From NCBI RefSeq assembly GCF_020177595.1, contig NZ_JAHTBL010000012.1, positions 1-64,000 on the forward strand: a stretch of DNA of 64,000 bases, written 5' to 3'. Positions 1 through 9,302 of the stretch are shown in pieces. The position numbers and the translations under genes are program-made. Under the pieces are notes generated by a model. That model was not told the origin of the DNA and searched no databases. It was given only the letters and a program-made list of their open reading frames with translations. Position 1 is the first letter of the stretch; each line of letters begins with the position of its first letter. This DNA comes from Cognatishimia sp. MH4019. Its GTDB lineage: Bacteria; Pseudomonadota; Alphaproteobacteria; Rhodobacterales; Rhodobacteraceae.

Positions 1-141
1 AGAATTCGTAAAACAGCGCCGCTTGTGCCTCCTGCTTTGGTCCCATCATCGCCAAATCCCCCAATCAATAAAGGAATTGAATCAGCGATTACCACTTCGA
101 TCAAGCAAGAGTTTTTCAACACAATCGATTTGACTGTTTAG
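1..141 (+). CDS. possible 3' end of a gene cut by the window start
   Basis: Frame 1 is open from the first base to a TAG at 139-141 and would encode about 46 residues rich in Pro, Ser and Ile, ending in NTIDLTV. No start codon or domain can be seen because the upstream part lies outside the window. I do not recognise the sequence. It could be the tail of a real gene, a decayed remnant, or chance openness. It reads away from the CoA-transferase gene, whose 3' end faces it from the right. Confidence 0.25.
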   Translation, partial: RIRKTAPLVPPALVPSSPNPPINKGIESAITTSIKQEFFNTIDLTV

Positions 142-449
142 TCTATTTTCCAATGACCTCTGTGGATGGCTCCTGCATTGCAGCAACAGTCGTGCCGCAA
201 GAGCAAATGGATGCTGCGTCAGCAATAGCCGCAGCTGCAAAAGGCCGCTCCGTCCGCAGACTGTTTGTTTGCCTCGGATATGATTTCGCGCTTGCAGCGA
301 ATGGCAGGTGAGCGGGTTGCAATCGTGGCATCAAGGCACCGTGCCTAACGGTCGCTTTGGGCCGACTGCGAACCCAAAGCCCCGAATTCTGCATTGCGCA
401 TCAATGTTCGCTTTAGGTCTTTTCAAGACTCTAGGCAGGTACAATCAGC
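142..449. other. non-coding stretch downstream of the CoA-transferase gene
   Basis: About 300 bases with no convincing gene. A short open frame on the minus strand (143-394) has low-complexity, Ala/Ser/Arg-rich coding and no ribosome binding site, and I do not accept it. The texture reminds me of dispersed intergenic repeats of roseobacter genomes, but that is an impression from memory; no second copy is visible in this window. Confidence 0.3.
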
Positions 450-1634
450 TTACCCTACGATACGCTTTTTCATCAATTTAGAGATGTCTGCTTCATCATA
501 GCCCAGCTCGTTTAGAACCGATCGACTATCCGTTCCCATATCACTAGGCCCTCGATTGGAAACAGCTGTGTCTACGTTGAAAGGGAGACCTGTAAAACCC
601 GCCGGACCGCGTGTTGCAAAACCGCGATCAACAGCAGGCGGTAAATCAAGCGCGTCGGCAAGGGTTCGCACGCGCGCGCAGGGAACACCGGCGGAAAGCA
701 AGATGTCCTCCCAGTCAGCGGCAGATTTTGTTAACAAAATTGCCGATAGCTTTTCCACAAGTGCTTCGCGGTGGGCATCGCGGGACTGTGGCGTCGCAAA
801 TTGCGGATTGCGAAGCCATGCGGCCTGGCCAATCGCATGGGCGAGCGCGTGAAACTGCGCGTCTTCGTTCACGCCAAGGCTGATATATCCTTCCCAACAG
901 GGGAACGTTCCAGCAGAGGGTGATCGGCTGTTTGCGGCATTCCCGCGTGGCTGTGGTGGTGTTCCAGTCAGGCGAAAATCGGTGATCGTAGACGACATCA
1001 GCGTGAAAGCTGTTTCTAACATCGAAACGTCGACAAAACTGCCCTCACCGTTTTGGCTACGAGCCATCAACGCAGACATCACGCCCAAGGCCCCCGTCAA
1101 GCCTGTCGCATAATCAATGATCGGCGCACCTGTGCGGATGGGTCCGGTGTCCGATGTCCCGGTCAACGCCATTAATCCGCTAATCGCCTGGATATTGACG
1201 TCATAGGCTGGCGCGTTCGACATTGGATTATCCCGCCCATAGCCCGTCATCGCGCAATGGATCAGGCGCGGGTTCGTTGCACGCGTGTGGCGCTCTGTCA
1301 GGTTCAACCGCTCCAGCGTCGCGGGCCGATGATTTTCAACAAGCACATCCGCTGTGCACAAGAGCCGCGTGAACACCTCATGGCCATCGGGGTCAGCGAC
1401 ATCGACAGCAAGGTAGCGCTTACCGGCCCCTTGCGTCTGAAACGCGGTGCTTATTCCCGCTGACGCTTGAGCTTGATCACTGCCACCGCGGTGGCGCATG
1501 GCGTCCCCACGTCCGGGCCGTTCAACCTTGATGACTTCTGCCCCGAGTTGTCCCAGATAGTATGCGCAGGCTGGCCCTGCTAAAACATGCGTCCAGTCAA
1601 TGACCTTTATCCCGGCGAGGGGCGCATTCATCAT
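450..1634 (-). CDS. class III CoA-transferase (CaiB/BaiF family)
   Basis: 394 residues, the usual length for one subunit of the family that moves CoA between a carboxylic acid and an acyl-CoA. The N-terminus (PLAGIKVIDWTHVLAGP) and the following GAEVIKVERPGRGD are family hallmarks. The Asp in APAYDVNIQAISG near residue 150 fits the catalytic aspartate that forms the acyl anhydride. The start ATG overlaps the TGA of the upstream TctA gene (ATGA), so the two are probably translationally coupled. With the tripartite transporter it suggests uptake and CoA activation of a small di- or tricarboxylate; the substrate cannot be read from sequence. Confidence 0.9.
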   Translation of the reverse strand: MMNAPLAGIKVIDWTHVLAGPACAYYLGQLGAEVIKVERPGRGDAMRHRGGSDQAQASAGISTAFQTQGAGKRYLAVDVADPDGHEVFTRLLCTADVLVENHRPATLERLNLTERHTRATNPRLIHCAMTGYGRDNPMSNAPAYDVNIQAISGLMALTGTSDTGPIRTGAPIIDYATGLTGALGVMSALMARSQNGEGSFVDVSMLETAFTLMSSTITDFRLTGTPPQPRGNAANSRSPSAGTFPCWEGYISLGVNEDAQFHALAHAIGQAAWLRNPQFATPQSRDAHREALVEKLSAILLTKSAADWEDILLSAGVPCARVRTLADALDLPPAVDRGFATRGPAGFTGLPFNVDTAVSNRGPSDMGTDSRSVLNELGYDEADISKLMKKRIVG

Positions 1635-3139
1635 GTGTCCCCCAGACGGGCTGCACGCGATTGTTTGTTAAGGCTGCGCACACGCGCAATCATTGCTGCA
1701 ACGCCGATCAGAAGGAACGCCAATGCAATCGGGCGCGTCACGAAAATCATCAAGCCATTGTCGCTGAGTAAAAGAGCTTGGCGAAACGTCTCTTCTGCGC
1801 CGCTCGCCAGCACAAACGAGATCACCAAAGCCGCTGGATTGAACTGCAACTTGCGCATCCCCCATCCGGCAAATCCGGCGGCGACCATCACGTAGACGTC
1901 AAACAGGTTGCCGCGCGATGTATAGGCGGCGACAAAGGATGTCAGAAAGATCAGCGGATACAGAACCTGCGGGGAAATACGGGTGATGAATTTCCCGATA
2001 AAGGCCGCTCCGAAATATCCGATTACCCCGTACATCACGATGCCGATCAACCCGCAGGCAAACAATGCAAACACCAAATCGCGGCTGGTTAGAAACATCG
2101 TTGGGCCGATCTGGATGCCATGGATCAGGAAGACCCCGATCAGGATCGCACCGATCGTTGATCCGGGTATACCAAGCGTCAGCAGCGGAGCCATCGACGG
2201 TCCGCTTACGGCATTGTTTGCGGCCTCCGGCGCGGCGACCCCTTCGAGCGCACCTTTGCCCCATTCCTCTGGATTGCGCGCGCGCCGTTTGCCTTCACCG
2301 TAAGCCACAAACGCCGCAATGGCAGAGCCCAGCCCTGGCAGCATGCCGATGAATGACCCGATGAACGAGGATCGAATGACATGCGGGATGCAGGGTTTAT
2401 ATTCGGCCCAGCTTAGCCCGTTGCGCTCCGCATCATTGTCGCTGTTTGGTACAAGTTCGGTCTTGGCCCCACGTTCCTCGAGCTGGGTAAAAACCTCGCC
2501 CAGCACGAATATCCCAATCATCAATGGAACAAGCGAAATCCCGTTGGTCAGATCGAAATTGCCAAACGTGAAACGCTCTGTTGAACTGATCGGGTCCAGG
2601 CCGATCATCGCCACCAGGACGCCAAGGGCCGCAGAGGCCAGCCCCCGCGTCACTGACTTGCCAATGACCGACCCAATCACGATGAAGGCGGCAAAATACA
2701 CGGCAAACAGCTCAGGAGGTCCAAGTTTCAGTGCAATGGAGGCAATCCATGCCACGCCGATGATCAACAGTATCTCGCCCGTGAAATCACCGATAACAGA
2801 TGAAATGGTCGCGACCTTCATCGCTTTGCCGGCTTTGCCTTGGCGCGCAAGGGGGTAGCCGTCCAACTGGGTCGCAGCCGATGCTGCCGTGCCCGGTGTA
2901 TTGAACAAGATCGCGGCGATGGACCCACCGTAGCGGCCCGACTTGCCGATGACATAGAGAAACGCCAGCGCGGGCAGGGGCTCCATATAGAAGGTCAGCG
3001 GCAGCAGCATCGCAATCGCTGCCGATGCTGTCAGGCCTGGAATGGCGCCCACGATCATGCCGACGATGGCCGCTAGAAAGACCCAGCCCAGTAAAATCGG
3101 ATCGCCCAGCACGGTGGCAAGCGCGGTAAAGATATCCAT
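1631..3139 (-). CDS. tripartite tricarboxylate transporter large permease, TctA family
   Basis: 502 residues, very hydrophobic, with about ten to twelve membrane segments. Typical family stretches are visible: GAIPGLTASAAIAMLLPLTF near residue 30, GKSGRYGGSIAAILFNTPGTAASAATQLDGYP near residue 65, and a second, inverted-repeat-like GMLPGLGSAIAAFVAYGEGKR near residue 265 followed by VAAPEAANNA. It is the main channel subunit that works with TctB and the periplasmic TctC binding protein to import carboxylates. It lies 3 bases after TctB and overlaps the following CoA-transferase gene. Confidence 0.95.
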   Translation of the reverse strand: MDIFTALATVLGDPILLGWVFLAAIVGMIVGAIPGLTASAAIAMLLPLTFYMEPLPALAFLYVIGKSGRYGGSIAAILFNTPGTAASAATQLDGYPLARQGKAGKAMKVATISSVIGDFTGEILLIIGVAWIASIALKLGPPELFAVYFAAFIVIGSVIGKSVTRGLASAALGVLVAMIGLDPISSTERFTFGNFDLTNGISLVPLMIGIFVLGEVFTQLEERGAKTELVPNSDNDAERNGLSWAEYKPCIPHVIRSSFIGSFIGMLPGLGSAIAAFVAYGEGKRRARNPEEWGKGALEGVAAPEAANNAVSGPSMAPLLTLGIPGSTIGAILIGVFLIHGIQIGPTMFLTSRDLVFALFACGLIGIVMYGVIGYFGAAFIGKFITRISPQVLYPLIFLTSFVAAYTSRGNLFDVYVMVAAGFAGWGMRKLQFNPAALVISFVLASGAEETFRQALLLSDNGLMIFVTRPIALAFLLIGVAAMIARVRSLNKQSRAARLGDT

Positions 3140-3142
3140 GCC

Positions 3143-3613
3143 TCAATAGCCCCCGATCACATCGAGCAAATCGAACCACGCACCCAGCGGGGGAAACACA
3201 CCCAAAACAACGAAGAAAATACTATGGTAGATGGCCGGACACAGCACCGCTGCGGCGCAAAGGCCAATCAGGTTGCGCACCCCGAATATGTAAAGTGCAA
3301 GCGGTGCGGCCAAAGCGGTGCTCAGCAGATATCCGAAGGCAGATATCGCCCAGATATAGACCACTGACAGCAGCAACAACGCGCCAATGGCCGGAAGGTG
3401 TTGGCGATCTGTTTTGGGTGACGGTTTTGCGCTCCACAGTTCTGCGACGCCCAAAATCAAAAGCGCTAAGGATCCGCCAAGGGGAAAATACCGCGCACCC
3501 CAACGGCCATATTGATCAAGACCAATACCCATACTGACAAAGGTGGCGCCAATCCCGATCAGGATCAGCGCCACGCCGACGGTCCGCGATACGGGAGCAG
3601 GCACTGCGGACAT
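3143..3613 (-). CDS. tripartite tricarboxylate transporter small membrane subunit, TctB family
   Basis: 156 residues with four predicted membrane helices, matching the small subunit of TTT transporters (VALILIGIGATFVSMGIGLDQYGRWGARYFP is typical of the TctB start). I place the start at 3613 because an AAGGA ribosome binding site lies about 7 bases ahead of it; an in-frame start ten codons upstream lacks one. The gene begins just inside the end of tctC and stops 3 bases before tctA, so the three transport genes form one transcript. TctB is thought to assist TctA in the membrane. Confidence 0.88.
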   Translation of the reverse strand: MSAVPAPVSRTVGVALILIGIGATFVSMGIGLDQYGRWGARYFPLGGSLALLILGVAELWSAKPSPKTDRQHLPAIGALLLLSVVYIWAISAFGYLLSTALAAPLALYIFGVRNLIGLCAAAVLCPAIYHSIFFVVLGVFPPLGAWFDLLDVIGGY

Positions 3614-3617
3614 CGGG

Positions 3618-4580
3618 CTATCCTTGCGACTGTAGCGCATCAATGACCGGTTGGGTTTCTTCTTGCATTTGGCGCAATCTTGCAGCCGTGTCAGCGCCGT
3701 TCAGGAACGCGGGCACATTGCCACGTTCGCGCATCAAGTCTGCGAACTGTTGGGTTTCGGTGATGGCCTTTAACGCGGCCTCCATGCCACTGATGATCTC
3801 TGCGTCGGTCCCTTTTGGCGCAAAGAACACGATGGGCGATGAAACAGCGACATAGTCAAAGCCGAGTTCGGCCAGCGTCGGGACATCATTGCGGATCGCG
3901 TCCCGCTCTGGGGCGGCGAGGGCCAAAACGCGCAACTCGTTTTCGAACCCTGCGGCTTGCTGGATGCCGACAAAGGCAAAATCGACTTGTTCGCCAATCA
4001 CGGCGGCGCGTGTCGGTCCCCCGCCTTTAAACGGCACATCCTGTGCCTCAAGATCATTGCGGTTCAGGAAACTCTGACCCGCGACATGGTGAAACCCGCC
4101 GCGTCCATTATGCGCCCATCGCAGCGATCCGGGGTCGGCTTTTGCCGCATCCACCAAATCCTGGACACTTTGGAACGGGCTGTTTGCGGGCACGATAACG
4201 GCGGGTGTCAAGTTGCCGATCTGCGCAATGATTTCAAAGCTGTCAAAAGGGTTTACATCCGTGTCGCGCAGCATGGAGGTCAGCAGGAATGATCCCGATG
4301 ACGTGACCATGACTGTGGTGCCATCGGGCCGTGCCGCGGCAGCTTCGGTCGCGCCGGTGATGCCAGACGACCCAGGCTTGTTCACAATCACCAACGGAAC
4401 CGGCAGGATCCCTTCGGCAGAGGCGGCCGCGGCCCGTGCAAGTGCATCCGTGCCGCCGCCGGCAGAGTAAGGCAAGATCGCATTGATCGGGCGGCGTGGC
4501 ACCCACTCGGCAAGCGCCGGGCTCGCTGCGACCAAGACAGAGGCTGACAGGCCTGTTTTGATAAATTCGCGTCTTTTCAT
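3618..4580 (-). CDS. tripartite tricarboxylate transporter substrate-binding protein, TctC (Bug) family
   Basis: 320 residues. It starts MKRREFIKTG, an RRxFxK twin-arginine-type signal followed by a hydrophobic stretch and an ALA-E cleavage site, so it is probably exported by Tat. The mature part has the Bug-family pattern (INAILPYSAGGGTDALARAAAASAE, then NKPGSSGITGATEAAAARPDG) that binds the carboxylate. A start 31 codons further upstream is open but the ATG at 4580 has a strong GGAGG 6 bases ahead. It is the first gene of the operon, divergent from the LysR gene. The ligand is unknown. Confidence 0.93.
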   Translation of the reverse strand: MKRREFIKTGLSASVLVAASPALAEWVPRRPINAILPYSAGGGTDALARAAAASAEGILPVPLVIVNKPGSSGITGATEAAAARPDGTTVMVTSSGSFLLTSMLRDTDVNPFDSFEIIAQIGNLTPAVIVPANSPFQSVQDLVDAAKADPGSLRWAHNGRGGFHHVAGQSFLNRNDLEAQDVPFKGGGPTRAAVIGEQVDFAFVGIQQAAGFENELRVLALAAPERDAIRNDVPTLAELGFDYVAVSSPIVFFAPKGTDAEIISGMEAALKAITETQQFADLMRERGNVPAFLNGADTAARLRQMQEETQPVIDALQSQG

Positions 4581-4705
4581 GATGTCCTCCCATAGACAGC
4601 GGCGCCGATTTCGATCGCGCGGCATATAAATTTTCTGGACGTTAGCAAAAGAAGTAACATATAAAAAACGCAATTAACGCATTCATAAATCGAATAAATA
4701 GAACA
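4581..4705. promoter_or_regulatory. divergent promoter region between tctC and the LysR gene
   Basis: 125 bases, clearly AT-rich over 4625-4705, separating the two divergent starts. LysR-type regulators usually bind such shared regions and control both directions. I see several A/T runs that could serve as -10 elements but no palindrome strong enough to name as the operator. Confidence 0.5.
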
Positions 4706-5608
4706 ATGAATATACGCTCGTTACGAATTTTCGTATATGTGATGGAAGAAGGCACGTTAGCACGCGCCGCAGAGCGGATGCATCTCAGCCAATCCGCCGC
4801 AAGCCGTCAGCTTGGCTTGCTGGAGGAAGAATTTGATGTGACACTTTTCAGCCGTGACCAGAAACGGCTGATCCCGACGCCGCAGGCCGAAACGTTCTAT
4901 CCCGAAGCCCTTAGCCTTTTGGCCCAGATCGACGATCTGCCAACGGTGTTTGGCCAGATGAAAGAGGATATCCGCAGTCCCTTACGCATCATCTCGCAAA
5001 CCCGGATTGCCAACGGCCTTGTGGTGCCCGCCATCGCGGAATTTGCGGCCCAATACCCCGAACAACCGATCAATTTAGAAATCATGCTGCGGCGCGATTT
5101 GGGGCGACGGATTATGCATCGGCAGTTTGATCTATGCGTATCCGCTTTGCCGCTGCCCGCTGAAAAGTTGGACCCGATCCCCCTTGGGGCGACCACACTT
5201 TGCATTGCACTGCCACGTGGGCATTCCCTCGCATCCCGCTGCAGCCTTGGGCCACAAGATATGCGCGGCGTCCCCTACATCGCGCTTGACGAGTCAACCG
5301 TGGTGCGCCGCCTGATTGACCGCCACGTCGCGGGTCTGGACAAACCGGTCTACGAGGTCTCTGTCGGCACGGCGGCCTATCGGCTTGTGCATCGCGGTCT
5401 TGGCTTTGCTTTTGCCGATCCCATCTCGCTTGATCCCGAACTCGCTGACGGAATTGTCCTTGTCCCATGGGAGCAAGAGCTGACCATTGCGTTCGGTTAC
5501 TTTGTGGCAGCGCAACAAACGACAGAGCAATCGGCCCATGCGTTCGGTAAGATCCTCGAACAGCATTTCGTGAGAAAATGTGGCGACGTAGAGCGTCTGC
5601 GCACCTAG
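4706..5608 (+). CDS. LysR-family transcriptional regulator
   Basis: 300 residues, standard LysR length. The N-terminal winged helix reads MNIRSLRIFVYVMEEGTLARAAERMHLSQSAASRQLGLLEEEFDVTLFSR in outline, which is the family pattern; the remainder fits the periplasmic-binding-like inducer domain. It is divergent from the TctC-TctB-TctA-CoA-transferase operon, so by the usual arrangement it probably senses the imported carboxylate or its CoA ester and controls that operon. The inducer is inferred, not seen. Confidence 0.92.
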   Translation: MNIRSLRIFVYVMEEGTLARAAERMHLSQSAASRQLGLLEEEFDVTLFSRDQKRLIPTPQAETFYPEALSLLAQIDDLPTVFGQMKEDIRSPLRIISQTRIANGLVVPAIAEFAAQYPEQPINLEIMLRRDLGRRIMHRQFDLCVSALPLPAEKLDPIPLGATTLCIALPRGHSLASRCSLGPQDMRGVPYIALDESTVVRRLIDRHVAGLDKPVYEVSVGTAAYRLVHRGLGFAFADPISLDPELADGIVLVPWEQELTIAFGYFVAAQQTTEQSAHAFGKILEQHFVRKCGDVERLRT

Positions 5609-5742
5609 AAAAATAGCAGGTTTCATGTCTTTTGATTGCGCCCTCAAGCGGTCACAGCGAATTGCCGGTTCAATGGGCACACCTCAGCACCGCCAAGCAT
5701 GGCTGGGTCGACTTTGGGTAGTCGCCGCGGCAAAGATGCCGC

Positions 5743-7470
5743 TTACTCTGCTGCGGCGCACACACGATCAGTCAGCACCGTCCACGCATCGTTTTGTGAC
5801 AGAAATATCTGGCCGTTTAAGTCCCGAATGAGGTGCGAGCGTTTCAACCTGTCCATAACCGGTCCTTTAATCTCGGATAGATGCAATCCAATACCCATAT
5901 CCGTCAAACGCAGATTTATGGCCTCTAGGCTTTCCAGCGCGGAATAATCGACCTCGTTCACGGCGGAGAACATCAAGATGACGTGTTCGATGTCACACCC
6001 GTCCGTTACACGGGACAGAATCATTTCTTGAAGGAACCGCGCGTTGATAAAGTAAAGGCTTTCGTCCACCCGTAGGGTCACGATTTTCGGGTCGGTTTCG
6101 ACCGTGTGACGATGGATGTTACGGAAATGCTGAGTATCCGGCACCAACCCGACTTCGGCGACATGAGGCCGCGATGTCTTGAAAAGATGCAAGAGCACCG
6201 AGATGATCACGCCGGATGCGACGCCCACTTCCACGCCCAGTCCGAGCGTGAGCAGGATGGTTGCAGCGACTGCGGTAAAGTCTGACTTGGAATAGCCCCA
6301 GGTCTTCTTGAGGATCGAGACATCGACCAGGCTCAGTACGGCGACAATGATCGTTGCGGCCAGCGTGGCATTGGGCAGGAAGTAGACAAGCGGGGTCAAG
6401 GCCATTGCCGCAATAGCCAAACCCATGGCAGTGTATGCCCCCGCTGCAGGCGTTTCAGCCCCTGCATCATAGTTTACGACAGAGCGAGAGAACCCACCTG
6501 TCACCGGGTAACCGCCGGTGAAAGAGGCACCAATATTCGCAGCACCCAACCCGATCAGCTCTTGGTTTGGATCGACGCGCTGCCGCTTCTTGGCGGCGAG
6601 TGTTTGGGCAACAGACACCGACTCAACGAACCCGATGACCGAGATCAGGATAGCGGGCATCAAAAGCGACTGGATCAAGTCTGGAGAGAAGCCAGGCAGT
6701 GTCAGGGGCGGCAGGCTTTGCGGCACGTCTCCGACAATCCTGACGCCTTGAGCGTCTAGCTCGAAGAACCATACCGAAACAGTCGTCACGATGACGGCTG
6801 CGACTGGTCCGGCCTTTGTTGCGAAATCGGCAATCTTTGCTGATACGCCGAGCCGGTTCATCAAAGGTTTCAGCCCCTTGCGGACCCAAAAAAGGAAGGC
6901 CGTGGCCATCGCGCCCAACGCGACAGTGATCCAGTTGATGTCGCCAAGATGCGCGAAGAGTGAGGCCAGCATTTCTGGCAACGTGTGGCCATGGGCGCTA
7001 ATCCCAAGGATGTGTTTCAGCTGGCTTGTCGCGATCAAGATGCCTGAAGCCGTGATAAACCCCGCGATCACGGGGTGACTTAGGAAGTTCGCCAGGAACC
7101 CCAGCCGCAGCACACCGAGGAGCACAAGAAAGCCGCCGGAGAGAAAGGCGAGGGTCAAGGCCGCGACTGCATAGCCTGCGGTTCCTTGTTCAGCCACTTG
7201 CCCCAAGGCGGACGCAGTCAAGAGCGAGACCACGGCAACGGGCCCCACAGCCAGCGCGCGGCTGGTGCCGAAAATGGCATAAAGAATGATAGGAGCGATC
7301 GATGCATAGATGCCCGCCTCAGGCGGCAATCCGGCAAGCAAGGCATAAGCCAGCGATTGCGGGATCAGCATGATTGTCACGATCACCGCAGCGATCATGT
7401 CGTTCGAAAAAGCTGTGCGGCTGTAGGTCCGCCCCCAATCAAGAATGGGCAAGTATTGGTGGAGTTTCAT
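5743..7470 (-). CDS. SulP-family anion permease with C-terminal STAS domain
   Basis: 575 residues. The N-terminal 400 hold the membrane core with the signature MLIPQSLAYALLAGLPPEAGIYAS near residue 34 and GASFTGGYPVTGGFSRS near residue 310. The last 130 form a STAS domain (ESLYFINARFLQEMIL ... VILMFSAVNEVDYSALESL). SulP proteins move sulfate, bicarbonate or other anions. It is the last gene of the leftward sulfide operon, 132 bases after the SQR fusion gene, so export or exchange of sulfate, sulfite or thiosulfate is a reasonable inference; SulP bicarbonate transport is the alternative. Confidence 0.92.
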   Translation of the reverse strand: MKLHQYLPILDWGRTYSRTAFSNDMIAAVIVTIMLIPQSLAYALLAGLPPEAGIYASIAPIILYAIFGTSRALAVGPVAVVSLLTASALGQVAEQGTAGYAVAALTLAFLSGGFLVLLGVLRLGFLANFLSHPVIAGFITASGILIATSQLKHILGISAHGHTLPEMLASLFAHLGDINWITVALGAMATAFLFWVRKGLKPLMNRLGVSAKIADFATKAGPVAAVIVTTVSVWFFELDAQGVRIVGDVPQSLPPLTLPGFSPDLIQSLLMPAILISVIGFVESVSVAQTLAAKKRQRVDPNQELIGLGAANIGASFTGGYPVTGGFSRSVVNYDAGAETPAAGAYTAMGLAIAAMALTPLVYFLPNATLAATIIVAVLSLVDVSILKKTWGYSKSDFTAVAATILLTLGLGVEVGVASGVIISVLLHLFKTSRPHVAEVGLVPDTQHFRNIHRHTVETDPKIVTLRVDESLYFINARFLQEMILSRVTDGCDIEHVILMFSAVNEVDYSALESLEAINLRLTDMGIGLHLSEIKGPVMDRLKRSHLIRDLNGQIFLSQNDAWTVLTDRVCAAAE

Positions 7471-7602
7471 CGGTGCAATCGTTCAGAACAGGGACGGTCA
7501 GCCGATCGGGTCGAACTGACCGTCCAGTTTGCGGTTGAATAGGGAGATGCCAACCGGATGATTAGGCCACGGACAAATTTTCCCGCCACGGCATGGGGCG
7601 CG

Positions 7603-9282
7603 TTATTCAGCGGCGACCTTCAAAGGCTCTGGTTTAGCCATCCACTCTTTGCCACGCAGCATGGCCTTCCAGTAAATTGGCGGCAGCATTTTTTCCTTCA
7701 GGAACCAAGCGGCACGCGTCGGTTTGGTCCCGTCCAGCAAGACGGCTGGGAAGCTGGGTTTGAGCACGCCGCCATAGCCAAACTCGGCCAGAACGATCTT
7801 GCCGCGCTCAACAGTTAACGGGCAGGAGCCATAGCCATCGTATTGCGCGACAGCCGAACGGCCATTGATGTCAGCCAAGATGTTTTCTGCCACTGTCGGT
7901 GCCTGTTTCCGGGCGGCCGCTGCTGTCTTGGCGTTGGGTGCATTCATGACGTCACCCAGCGACCAGATATTGTCGAAGCTGCTATGGCGCAATGTTGCCT
8001 GATCCACGTCGACCCAGCCTGCCGCGTCGGCCAAGGGGGAAACCCGGATGAAGTCCGGTGCGACCTGCGGCGGACAGACATGCATCATGTCGAAGTCCAC
8101 GATGACCTCGGTTGGGTCCGTGTCAGGTTTTGCGACCTTGAAGGTCGCCTTTTTTGCTGGCCCGTCTACAGCAATCAGATTGTTGAAAAAGTTGAGCGTT
8201 GCGTCGTATTTCTCAACGTATTTCATGAGTGCTGGAACATAGTCTTTGACACCGAAAAGTACGCCACCAGCGTTCATGAACTGGATATCGATGTTTTTCA
8301 GTGCGCCGTTGCGGAACCACGCGTCCCCGGAAAGATACATGGCCTTTTGCGGTGCGCCCGCGCATTTGATTGGCATCGGCGGTTGGGTGAAGATTGCCCG
8401 CCCTTCTTTCATTTCTTGGACCAATTGCCAGGTGTAGGGGGCCAGATCGTATCTGTAATTTGACGTCACTCCGTTGCGACCCAAGGTCTCCTCAAGCCCG
8501 TCAATCTGACCCCAATCAAGCTTCAGACCAGGGCATACGACCAGCCGGTCATATTTCACAACGCGGCACCCATCGAGGATGACAGCATTGTTTTCCGGCT
8601 CAAACGCGGCAACGGCTGCTTTGATCCATTTGATGCCACGCGGGATCAGCGATCCCATGGTCTTTGCTGTTTCTTGAGCATCAAAGATGCCGCCACCCAC
8701 CATCGTCCAACCGGGTTGGTAATAGTGGATATCAGCAGGGTCGATCACTGCGATGGACAAATTCGACTTGCGCGATTGCAGGCTGGCGGCAACGGAAACG
8801 CCGCCTGCGCCTGCCCCAACGATCACGATGTCGTACTTGGCATCACCCGTGTCAGTTGGGGTCTTGCCTCCGTTTGCAATGCGGCGCGCCACGCCGTTCA
8901 TATCGTACCCGGCGGCCTTGGTCGCCGCGAGGATTTCGGGCATTGGTCTTTTCTTCGCTTCATTGAAAGACCACAACGTCGCGGACCGTGTTCCTGTCCG
9001 GCAATAGGCCAGCACGGGGCGCGGTATGTCCTTCAACGCGGCACCAAAAGCGGCTGCATCGTCATCGCTAACCTTGCCCGCAACAACCGGGACATAGCGC
9101 GCCTCGATGCCAGCCTTTTGTGCTTCCTTTTCGATTTCGGCAAATGTGGGTTGGTCAGCGCCTTCGCCGTCCGGTCGGTTACAGATGATTGCTTTGAACC
9201 CTGCCGCCTTCAGCGCTGCAATGTCCGCTGCAGTGATCTGAGGGCTGACACTGAACCTCTCCGAGATCTCTTTGATTTCCAT
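7603..9282 (-). CDS. DUF442 (phosphatase/rhodanese-like) fused to sulfide:quinone oxidoreductase-like flavoprotein
   Basis: 559 residues in two parts. Residues 1-110 are a DUF442/TIGR01244-like domain with a Cx5R loop (YCRTGTRSATLW near residue 93). Residues 150-559 are an FAD-dependent SQR: Rossmann motif IVIVGAGAGGVSVAASL, then cysteines in VVCPGLKLDWGQ, PIKCAGAPQKAMYLSGDAW and MHVCPPQVAP that fit the redox-active sites. SQR oxidises sulfide to a persulfide and passes electrons to quinone; the fused domain may take the sulfane sulfur. The persulfide dioxygenase gene lies 20 bases upstream in the same operon. Confidence 0.93.
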   Translation of the reverse strand: MEIKEISERFSVSPQITAADIAALKAAGFKAIICNRPDGEGADQPTFAEIEKEAQKAGIEARYVPVVAGKVSDDDAAAFGAALKDIPRPVLAYCRTGTRSATLWSFNEAKKRPMPEILAATKAAGYDMNGVARRIANGGKTPTDTGDAKYDIVIVGAGAGGVSVAASLQSRKSNLSIAVIDPADIHYYQPGWTMVGGGIFDAQETAKTMGSLIPRGIKWIKAAVAAFEPENNAVILDGCRVVKYDRLVVCPGLKLDWGQIDGLEETLGRNGVTSNYRYDLAPYTWQLVQEMKEGRAIFTQPPMPIKCAGAPQKAMYLSGDAWFRNGALKNIDIQFMNAGGVLFGVKDYVPALMKYVEKYDATLNFFNNLIAVDGPAKKATFKVAKPDTDPTEVIVDFDMMHVCPPQVAPDFIRVSPLADAAGWVDVDQATLRHSSFDNIWSLGDVMNAPNAKTAAAARKQAPTVAENILADINGRSAVAQYDGYGSCPLTVERGKIVLAEFGYGGVLKPSFPAVLLDGTKPTRAAWFLKEKMLPPIYWKAMLRGKEWMAKPEPLKVAAE

Positions 9283-9302
9283 GTTTTTCTCCTCCCCGAG
9301 AC

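Noticed and set aside
143-394. 83-aa minus-strand frame left of the CoA-transferase gene
   Set aside because: Low-complexity, no ribosome binding site, no domain; treated as intergenic repeat-like DNA.
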